A stretch of DNA of 21,519 nucleotides from JAUWMI01 sp964630455. GTDB lineage: Bacteria; Sumerlaeota; Sumerlaeia; MWCT01; JAUWMI01. Below are positions 15,778 through 21,519 of the stretch, piece after piece. The notes beneath the pieces are model-generated. The model saw nothing but the letters and a program-made list of their open reading frames with translations, ran no database searches and was not told the origin of the DNA. A program made the translations under genes and the position numbers. Within the stretch, counting starts at the first letter, position 1. The number at the start of each line of letters is the position of its first letter. The stretch spans positions 1 through 21,519 of the forward strand of contig CAZVVA010000042.1 in assembly GCA_964630455.1 (NCBI GenBank), written 5' to 3'.

Positions 15778-17961
15778 ATGCGCTTTTTGCAGAAAACAAG
15801 CGAGATGTTTGAGCACACTCACAGGCGATTTCTTATAGGACTGGCTGCAGGTATTATGCTCGTGCAGGCCACTCTGGTGCCAGCTGGGGAATTTGTATCC
15901 AACGATTCTCCCGCCTCTCAGTTACAGCTGGTTGGCCCTGTACTACTCGAGTGCGCTTTTGACGAACAGGGGCGCGATATTTCAGGTTATGGACAAACAG
16001 GCCTCGTGAACTCCCGCCTGAATGAATATTTAATAATCCGGACAGTTGATCCACAGGGCGCTCCAGTTGAAAGAATACAGATTTTATATAAAATCCTCAG
16101 CCAGCCTGCACAGGTACAAGAAAGCCTTTCCTTGCACCCGATGGGAAAAGGGATCACCGATAGGGAAGGGCTCTATCGCGCTGCGTGTGTGCTGGGCGAT
16201 CAACCTGGAGAGTACGAAATTTTGTTTTATGTGCCATCGGACTCCGGCGAAGTTCCGTTTCTCCGTTATACTGTCACTGCCCATAGGGCAAGTTGGGCAA
16301 ACTGGCTTGTGCTGGGACTGATCGGAGGATTAGCAATCTTCCTGTTCGGCATGAAGGTGGGCGCCGAGGGATTACAGGCAGCCGGTGGTGTAAGGATGCG
16401 CTCAATAATTGGCGACATGACCAAGAATCGGGTGAAAGGTGTGGGATTTGGAGCTCTGAGCACATTCTTTACGCAGAGCAGCAGCGCCACAACGACAATG
16501 CTTGTTTCCCTCGTCAGTACGAAAATCATGACGGTTCGCCAGTCGCTTGGGATTATTTTCGGAGCCGCAATAGGGACAACGATCACGGTCCAGCTGATAT
16601 CCTTTAACGTGGCCGAGTATTCGCTGCTGCTGATTGCAGTTGGGTTCTTGGTAACCGTGGTGATGAAGCAACGGAAGTATATCGCTCTTGGCAACATTCT
16701 CCTGGGATTTGGGTTCATCTTCTTTGGAATGAAGGTCATGTCGGATGTAACAGTACCTTTAAAAGACTTTCCGGCATTTCAGAACGCGATCCTTGTGTTG
16801 ACACACTATCCGCTGTGGGCAATTGTCTTTGCGGCACTCTTTACGGCTTTGTTCCAGAGCAGTGCGGCAACGCTCGGCATTGTGCTTTCCATTTCCCGCC
16901 ATGGCGTATTTGCTCTGCCGGCCACGATCCCCTTAATTTTTGGCGCGAACATAGGCACCTGTGCCACAGCCTTGCTCGCTAGCCTGAGGGCATCACGCGA
17001 TGCAAAACGGGTTGCCTGGGCGCACTTTTTCTTCAAGGTGCTCGGCGTGCTCATCTTCTTGCCCTTAATGGCTTATCTGGCAATGGTCGGAGAAGGCGCC
17101 ACGCATTTCATGGCGTCCCTTCCTATCCCACTCGGCAGCGATTCTATGGCCAGGCAGATTGCCAATACGCATCTCATATTCAATGTGCTGATTACGCTGC
17201 TATTTCTGCCCCTCATGGGATTATTAGAACGAATGGTGTACGGTTTTCTTCCACGGCGTCCAGATGAAACTTTAGAGGTGCGGTCGAAATACCTGGATCT
17301 ACAGATTCTTGATACCCCATCCATAGCGATCGGTTCATGCATTCGGGAGATTTCACGCATGGCTCGGTTTGTGGAAGAAATGATGCGTACTATTGGCCAT
17401 GCGATTTTCAATCGAGACGATCGGGAATGGGACTTCATTCACGGTCGGGATGATAAAGTTGATAAACTTCAGACGTCCATTACTCAGTACTTGACCAGTC
17501 TTACCCAAAAGAAGCTGAGCGACGAGGAATTGACAAAGAGCATCGGGCTGCTTTATATTGTAAGCGACCTTGAGAATATCGGTGATATAATTGACAAGAA
17601 CCTTCTCGTCCTCACAAAGAAAATGTACCACAACAACCTGGAGTTTTCCGAGGCTGGTAAACAAGAACTGCAAGAGCTGCACCATAAAGTCTCAGAGGAT
17701 CTATCAGCAACCATCGTTGCCCTGACGTCGTCATCACCCGAGATTGCCGAACGAGTCATTAGTCATAAGCCTATGCTAACTGATTACGGGCAAGAGTTGC
17801 ATTTACAGCATCTTAAGCGTCTGAAGGAAGGGCTGCGAGAAACTATCGAAACCAGCTCCGTGCATCTGGACGTGATTAACTACCTCCTGCGTATTGAGTT
17901 TTATGTCTACCGCATTGCGTGCATTGTTGCAGGTAAGGGAATGAAGTACATGCAGCTATAA
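15778..17961 (+). CDS. Na/Pi cotransporter family protein with N-terminal Ig-like domain and PhoU-like C-terminus
   Basis: A 727-residue membrane protein with three parts. Residues 1-37 contain a signal-like hydrophobic segment (FLIGLAAGIMLVQATLVPAG). Residues of about 60-168 are beta-rich with DPQGAPVERIQILYKI and GITDREGLYRAACVLGDQPGEYEILF, resembling bacterial Ig-like (Big_1/invasin type) folds, and should lie in the periplasm. Residues of about 175-490 are the Na/Pi-II type transporter core with the duplicated motif TQSSSATT (232-239) and FQSSAAT (359-365), and GAAIGTT / GANIGTC partners. Residues of about 510-727 are a helical PhoU-like domain in the cytoplasm. The probable job is sodium-coupled phosphate uptake. 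The N-terminal fusion is unusual. AGGG precedes the ATG by a few bases. A second ATG (15805) is possible but has no better ribosome binding site. Confidence 0.9.
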   Translation: MRFLQKTSEMFEHTHRRFLIGLAAGIMLVQATLVPAGEFVSNDSPASQLQLVGPVLLECAFDEQGRDISGYGQTGLVNSRLNEYLIIRTVDPQGAPVERIQILYKILSQPAQVQESLSLHPMGKGITDREGLYRAACVLGDQPGEYEILFYVPSDSGEVPFLRYTVTAHRASWANWLVLGLIGGLAIFLFGMKVGAEGLQAAGGVRMRSIIGDMTKNRVKGVGFGALSTFFTQSSSATTTMLVSLVSTKIMTVRQSLGIIFGAAIGTTITVQLISFNVAEYSLLLIAVGFLVTVVMKQRKYIALGNILLGFGFIFFGMKVMSDVTVPLKDFPAFQNAILVLTHYPLWAIVFAALFTALFQSSAATLGIVLSISRHGVFALPATIPLIFGANIGTCATALLASLRASRDAKRVAWAHFFFKVLGVLIFLPLMAYLAMVGEGATHFMASLPIPLGSDSMARQIANTHLIFNVLITLLFLPLMGLLERMVYGFLPRRPDETLEVRSKYLDLQILDTPSIAIGSCIREISRMARFVEEMMRTIGHAIFNRDDREWDFIHGRDDKVDKLQTSITQYLTSLTQKKLSDEELTKSIGLLYIVSDLENIGDIIDKNLLVLTKKMYHNNLEFSEAGKQELQELHHKVSEDLSATIVALTSSSPEIAERVISHKPMLTDYGQELHLQHLKRLKEGLRETIETSSVHLDVINYLLRIEFYVYRIACIVAGKGMKYMQL

Positions 17962-18013
17962 TTCCAGCAACACGCTGCTTGCCAGGCGAAGCTGCGTGAA
18001 AGGATGGCACTCC

Positions 18014-18661
18014 GTGCACATTGTTAGGTTCTTATATGACTGGGTGTTATCATGGGCCGAAACCCCGTACGGAGCCCCGGCGCTCTTTACGCTTGCTTTT
18101 GCAGAATCATCCTTTTTTCCGATTCCGCCGGATGTGTTGCTGATTGCCTTATGTATGGGAGCGCCATCGCATTTTTTCGTCTTTTCCCTCATTTGCTCGT
18201 TGGGATCACTGATTGGGGGCATGTTTGGCTATCTGATTGGCTATAAATTTTACGATTTGTTTGGCGAGCGCGTATTTCGGTTCATCGCGAGACTCTGTCA
18301 CAGTTCTCCGGATAGATTGTACAACGGCGCCAAGGGGTATTATGACAAGTATGGAGTCTGGGCTGTGGGCATCGCAGGGTTTACACCAATTCCCTACAAG
18401 GTATTTACCATTACAGCGGGTTTATTCCGGATGAATTTTCTGAAATTCTGCATTGCTTCAGCATTGAGTCGCTCGGCTAGATTCTTTATCGTCGGCGGAG
18501 CGATCGGATTGCTGTTTAAACACTATGGCCGTGCGATAGAGCTAGTCATTGACAAATACTTTAATATACTGACACTGGTTTTCATCATTCTCCTTGTAGG
18601 CGGTTTCTTGGTAGTTCGCTACCTTATTCCAAAACGTCGTGGAGGTAACTTTCACGCGTGA
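18014..18661 (+). CDS. YqaA/DedA-like VTT-domain membrane protein
   Basis: A 215-residue inner-membrane protein of the VTT (SNARE-associated/DedA) superfamily, closest in wording to the YqaA group. Motifs (from the GTG at 18014): FAESSFFPIPPDVLLIAL near 29-46, GSLIGGMFGYLIGY near 64-77, GFTPIPYKVFTITAG near 122-136, and a positively charged SRSARF near 152-157 before a further helix. The FPIPPD and TPIPYK turns are the paired re-entrant motifs of the fold. Characterised relatives flip undecaprenyl phosphate or other lipids; the substrate here is unknown. I prefer the GTG at 18014 because AAAGGA lies 9 bases before it and relatives begin with a short ...RLYDWVL... helix; a GTG at 17996 would add six residues. 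It follows the Na/Pi transporter by about 50 bases. Confidence 0.88.
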   Translation: MHIVRFLYDWVLSWAETPYGAPALFTLAFAESSFFPIPPDVLLIALCMGAPSHFFVFSLICSLGSLIGGMFGYLIGYKFYDLFGERVFRFIARLCHSSPDRLYNGAKGYYDKYGVWAVGIAGFTPIPYKVFTITAGLFRMNFLKFCIASALSRSARFFIVGGAIGLLFKHYGRAIELVIDKYFNILTLVFIILLVGGFLVVRYLIPKRRGGNFHA

Positions 18662-18776
18662 TCATTGTGGCAATTTTTTGCTTTACTTTTTCTAAATCTA
18701 TCGCATAGATAAACAGCACAGCTGTAAGGGAAAGGCTCGTACTATATGCCTTATTTATTCGGTAGGATGAACTCCA

Positions 18777-19370
18777 ATGATTAAAATCAAGCGCTATCGC
18801 CAGAAGGGTAACTACATGGAAGTCTTTCTCGACTGCGACTGTGGAGACCCAAATATCATTGAGAAGTCTGAAGCAGGCGAGAAAGTCTTTGAGTGCGTGG
18901 TCTGCAGCCAACAGACAACGTTACGACAATTGCGCAACGAAGCAACACCGTTTACGCGCAGCAGCGAATGGGTGATTAATATTGACAAACGTGGCGCAAA
19001 GCGGATGTCTATCAACATTCCCGTAAGAGTTGATTACATTGCGTCAAGCGAAAATGTGCCAACATTTATCTTTCATGGCATTGCCCAGAACATCAGTGAA
19101 AAAGGCTTGCGGGTTATCGTCACAAATTTTGACGAGAGATTTAAGGAAGTTATTGAGGAATACCAGCCGGAGGTAACTGTAAGTTTCGGTATTCGCTACC
19201 AGCATTTTCTGCCTCGTAGTTTGAAAGCCAAGGTTTCATATATTGACTATCGAGAGATTGAGCTCCCCTCCTGTCGGCTTGGCCTGAAGTTTCTTACAAT
19301 GAGCAGCGAAGAAGAAGAGAAGCTAAAAAAGTATATCACCCTGCTTATACAGGAGAACGACCGCGACTGA
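18777..19370 (+). CDS. PilZ domain protein with N-terminal zinc-ribbon-like segment
   Basis: A 197-residue soluble protein. Residues of about 15-50 contain C20-D-C22 and C40-VV-C43, a spacing that suits a small zinc ribbon. The PilZ part follows, with RxxxR as R72-GAK-R76 and NxSxxG as N105-ISEKG110, then a GLKFL strand and an acidic helix (SSEEEEKLKKYITLLIQ). These are the cyclic-di-GMP-binding motifs, so binding is likely. There is no membrane segment. An AGGA lies 9 bases before the ATG. It ends the plus-strand series, 115 bases after the YqaA-like gene. The zinc site is inferred from the cysteines alone. Confidence 0.83.
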   Translation: MIKIKRYRQKGNYMEVFLDCDCGDPNIIEKSEAGEKVFECVVCSQQTTLRQLRNEATPFTRSSEWVINIDKRGAKRMSINIPVRVDYIASSENVPTFIFHGIAQNISEKGLRVIVTNFDERFKEVIEEYQPEVTVSFGIRYQHFLPRSLKAKVSYIDYREIELPSCRLGLKFLTMSSEEEEKLKKYITLLIQENDRD

Positions 19371-19386
19371 GCTGGGTGACTGGTTT

Positions 19387-19435
19387 AAGCCGTGTTGCCT
19401 GATCGTGCCGGCTTTTCGGGCAGCTTCGGACGATC
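19387..19435. terminator. Overlapping hairpins in the convergent gap, possible terminator
   Basis: After the zinc-ribbon PilZ gene, AAGCCG (19387-19392) and CGGCTT (19409-19414) can pair, followed directly by TT. A competing imperfect stem pairs GATCGT (19401-19406) with ACGATC (19430-19435), with inner CCG/CGG and GCT/AGC pairs; a CTTTTTCTCC tract follows about 15 bases later. One of the two could end plus-strand transcription, but neither is a canonical stem plus immediate T-run. Confidence 0.35.
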
Positions 19436-19559
19436 CCATCGGCTTTCGCTTTTTCTCCTTACCTTAATCCGTCCCCTTATGTCAGCGTGAGTGCCTGAAG
19501 CGCTGCAAATCCGTGACGTATCACCGAATGGCAAACGCAACGTCCCCTGCCCGAATTAA

Positions 19560-19607
19560 TTTGCCCTGGTCTCCAAGTCCGATCAGCAAATATTGAAGCA
19601 GGGCAAA
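19560..19607. repeat. Perfect 9-base inverted repeat downstream of gcvPB
   Basis: TTTGCCCTG (19560-19568) and CAGGGCAAA (19599-19607) are exact reverse complements separated by 30 bases. On the minus strand the second arm is followed by TTAATTCG, not a long T-run. It could be part of a terminator for gcvPB, a structured 3' end, or a protein site. Confidence 0.5.
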
Positions 19608-19664
19608 GGCAAAATCTAGCAATAGATAAGAAGTATTCGCCAAGTGGGATAGCTGCGTGGTCAG

Positions 19665-21122
19665 CTACTCATCAGGGGTGGGCAACCAGCGAAGAATTGG
19701 ATTACGTGCAGCGCTGTATTCGTCCAGACGCGTGACAGGTGTTCTAAGTGGTGCATCGAGAATTGCCTGTGGGTTTTTATCAGCCATCTCAACAATTCGT
19801 TCAAGCGCTTGGGTAAATTGATCAAGAGTCTCTTTGCTTTCCGACTCAGTGGGCTCAATCATGAGTGCCTCTGGCACGATTAAAGGGAAATAGATCGTCG
19901 GCGGATGAAAGCCGTAATCGAGGAGTTTCTTGGCGATATCCAGTGCACGAATTCCTTTCTGTTTCTGGTTCTGTGCCGAGACGACAAATTCGTGCATACA
20001 ATGATCGTTATAGGGAACGTCGAAAATCCCTCGAAGCCGCGCTAGCAAATAGTTGGCATTCAGCACAGCATGCTCACTGATGGACTTCAGTCCTTCGGCG
20101 CCCAGCATCCGAATGTAACAGTAGGCCTTGATTACCACGGCCATGTTGCCAAGGAAGCTTTTGACCCTGCCAATGGAATGCCCGCGATCATACCGGGGAA
20201 CGATCTGTCCTTGCTGTCTCTCAAGAACCGGAACAGGAAGAAAAGGAGAGAGAAAATCGCGAACCACAATTGGGCCAGCGCCTGGCCCACCGCCTCCGTG
20301 CGGCGTAGAAAAAGTCTTATGGAGGTTGATGTGCATCAGGTCAGCGCCAAAATCCGCCGGCTTTACAATCCCGAGAATGGCATTGAAATTGGCACCGTCG
20401 AGGTAAACAAGACCGCCCTTTTCGTGCACCGCGTCGCAAATCTCACCGATTTGCTCTTCAAACAGACCGAGCGTATTGGGATTGGTCACCATGAGTGCAG
20501 CAACCTGGTCATTTAACACAGGCTTCAAGGCAGCCAGGTCAATTCGGCCTCGTTTATCTGACGCAATTTGCTGTACCTGAAACCCACAGCGACTGGATGA
20601 CGCGGGATTTGTCCCATGCGCAGTGTCGGGAATGAGAATCTTGGTTCGTCTTTCGCCCTTCTGTTGAAAGTATGCCTTAATGATCATCAAGCTGGTTAGT
20701 TCCCCGTGTGCTCCAGCCGAGGGCTGCAGGGAGATGCCATGGAGTCCGGTAATCTCCTTGAGCATCTCGCCCAGTTCATAGGCAATTGTAAGGATACCTT
20801 GCAGCATATCCGGTGGCTGGTAGGGATGGGTATGGGTAAATGCCTCCAGTGAGGCAAGCGTTTCGTTAATTTTGGGATTATATTTCATGGTGCATGAGCC
20901 GAGAGGATAGAAGTGCGTATCCACGCTAAAGTTTTTCCTTGAGAGATTGGTATAGTGTCGCACCAAAATTCCCTCGCTTACTTCAGGCAGGGGCGGAGGA
21001 GAAGTGCTCAGCAAATCGCAAGGTACAAGCGACGCAATATCGCACTCCGGGACATCGTCAGGAGGAAGCGAAACCCCCTGGCGCCCGGCAACGCTCCGTT
21101 CGAATATTAATGTTTCATCCAT
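19665..21122 (-). CDS. gcvPB: Glycine dehydrogenase (decarboxylating) subunit 2
   Basis: A 485-residue PLP subunit of the two-subunit P-protein of the glycine cleavage system, which decarboxylates glycine and passes aminomethyl to the H-protein lipoyl group. Motifs: HFYPLGSCTMKYNPKIN near 70-86, QPSAGAHGELTSLMIIKAY near 133-151, IPDTAHGTNPASSSRCGF near 164-181, MVTNPNTLGLFE near 211-222, the PLP lysine K269 in MHINLHKTFSTPHGGGGPG, and YCYIRMLGAEGL further on. The length fits split GcvPB (about 475-490). Its ATG overlaps the end of gcvPA by eight bases (ATGGATGA), so the subunits are coupled in translation. Confidence 0.97.
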   Translation of the reverse strand: MDETLIFERSVAGRQGVSLPPDDVPECDIASLVPCDLLSTSPPPLPEVSEGILVRHYTNLSRKNFSVDTHFYPLGSCTMKYNPKINETLASLEAFTHTHPYQPPDMLQGILTIAYELGEMLKEITGLHGISLQPSAGAHGELTSLMIIKAYFQQKGERRTKILIPDTAHGTNPASSSRCGFQVQQIASDKRGRIDLAALKPVLNDQVAALMVTNPNTLGLFEEQIGEICDAVHEKGGLVYLDGANFNAILGIVKPADFGADLMHINLHKTFSTPHGGGGPGAGPIVVRDFLSPFLPVPVLERQQGQIVPRYDRGHSIGRVKSFLGNMAVVIKAYCYIRMLGAEGLKSISEHAVLNANYLLARLRGIFDVPYNDHCMHEFVVSAQNQKQKGIRALDIAKKLLDYGFHPPTIYFPLIVPEALMIEPTESESKETLDQFTQALERIVEMADKNPQAILDAPLRTPVTRLDEYSAARNPILRWLPTPDE

Positions 21123-21519
21123 GACTCGTTGCTTTCAGCAGATTGACAAAGCGGTCGAGCTCTGCACGCGTTTTTGTTTCAGTCACACAGACCAAAAGGC
21201 ACTTTTCAAGTTCAGGGTAGTATTGCCCGAGAGGAATACCGGGCAGCACACCTTTTTCGCGCAATGAGGCAACGATCCTGTCTGCTGGCTCAGGGGTTTG
21301 AATGACAAACTCCTTAAAATGCGGCTGAGAGAATGGGTATGAGAACCCGGGTAGCACGGCGATCTGGCGGCGCAAATAGGCGGCCTTCTTGGCGCAGAGT
21401 GTGGCGATGTGGCGAAGGCCATGTGGCCCAACAGAGCCGAGGTATATGGCCGCTTTTAGCGCATTCAATGCGTGATTTGTACAGATATTCGACGTCGCTT
21501 TCTCTCGCCGAATGTGCTG
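21115..21519 (-). CDS. gcvPA: Glycine dehydrogenase (decarboxylating) subunit 1, C-terminal part
   Basis: The last 134 codons of the partner subunit are present; the frame runs open through position 21519, so the N-terminal two thirds lie outside. Near the edge it reads QHIRREKATSNICTNHALNA, the conserved segment close to the C-terminus of GcvPA proteins. ALKAAIYLGSVGPHGLRHIA and PHFKEFVIQTPEPADRI follow, also typical. It forms the alpha2-beta2 P-protein with GcvPB. The stop (TGA, 21117-21115) lies inside the start of gcvPB. gcvT and gcvH may lie further upstream, beyond the window. Confidence 0.95.
   Translation of the reverse strand, partial: QHIRREKATSNICTNHALNALKAAIYLGSVGPHGLRHIATLCAKKAAYLRRQIAVLPGFSYPFSQPHFKEFVIQTPEPADRIVASLREKGVLPGIPLGQYYPELEKCLLVCVTETKTRAELDRFVNLLKATSHG

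Larger units (their letters stand above)
19371..19664. other. 294-base convergent gap between PilZ gene and gcvPB
   Basis: No gene is recognised here. It holds the hairpins at 19387-19435 and the perfect inverted repeat at 19560-19607. On the minus strand, the frame of gcvPB stays open for 47 codons after its TAG, with a protein-like stretch near its end (GLGDQGKLIRAGDVAFAIR); I do not recognise it and it has no start of its own. No riboswitch is visible. Confidence 0.4.

Noticed and set aside
16266..16739. A 157-codon minus-strand frame inside the Na/Pi transporter gene
   Set aside because: It is antisense to the conserved TQSSSATT transporter core and has no protein features of its own.
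19530..19667. Read-through of the gcvPB TAG stop into a 47-codon extension
   Set aside because: GcvPB is already full length at 485 residues and the extension has no match to the family C-terminus.
20070..20516. A 148-codon plus-strand frame inside gcvPB
   Set aside because: It is antisense to the PLP-lysine region of gcvPB, whose frame is certain.
1..21519. Possible defence system, prophage, CRISPR array, IS element or tRNA genes
   Set aside because: No repeats with regular spacers, transposase, integrase, nuclease-defence genes or cloverleaf-like sequences were seen. The RecD2 helicase and HD protein stand alone and have housekeeping explanations.

Overview
The window is ordinary chromosomal DNA of about 50% G+C from a diderm (Gram-negative type) bacterium. 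The evidence is an Mla/MCE lipid-trafficking cluster, two large membrane glycosyltransferases, two PilZ proteins and a glycine decarboxylase P-protein split into two subunits. The sequence does not fix the phylum. The mix (split GcvP, RecD2, Na/Pi symporter with PhoU-like tail, zinc-ribbon PilZ) suggests an uncultivated lineage of Omnitrophota or deltaproteobacterial grade rather than an enteric-type proteobacterium, but that is inference. I saw no tRNA, rRNA, CRISPR array, insertion sequence or phage module.

Layout. Positions 1-12869 are entirely minus strand. Read in transcription order from the right, they hold: a GT-C glycosyltransferase with a duplicated C-terminal beta module (12869-10512); an MlaF-type ATPase, a two-zinc-finger protein and an MlaD/MCE protein (10313-8045), preceded by a good sigma70-type promoter; a second GT-C glycosyltransferase (7933-6350); RecD2 helicase (6278-4068); a 321-base gap holding a decayed start of a GDP-mannose 4,6-dehydratase gene (3933-3847); then a compact probable operon lysA, HD phosphohydrolase, alpha/beta hydrolase, PilZ protein, chromate transporter (3746 to below 1). 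Position 12870 onward is a divergent promoter region. The plus-strand series is pgk, hemL, a Na/Pi cotransporter-like protein, a YqaA/DedA-like membrane protein and a zinc-ribbon PilZ protein (13125-19370). After a convergent gap with inverted repeats, gcvPB and the end of gcvPA lie on the minus strand (19665-21519).

Function. Several genes concern the envelope: two polyprenyl-phosphate-sugar-type glycosyltransferases bracket a lipid-transport ABC/MCE set that lacks its permease here, and the plus-strand series adds a phosphate transporter and a VTT-family membrane protein. Core metabolism is represented by lysine synthesis (lysA), glycolysis/gluconeogenesis (pgk), tetrapyrrole synthesis (hemL) and glycine cleavage (gcvPA/gcvPB). 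Two PilZ proteins point to cyclic-di-GMP signalling. I did not find a convincing wholly new system. The most unusual points are the Mla cluster without MlaE but with an embedded zinc-finger gene, the duplicated module in the large glycosyltransferase, the Ig-like domain fused to the Na/Pi transporter, the zinc-ribbon PilZ fusion, and the gmd remnant.
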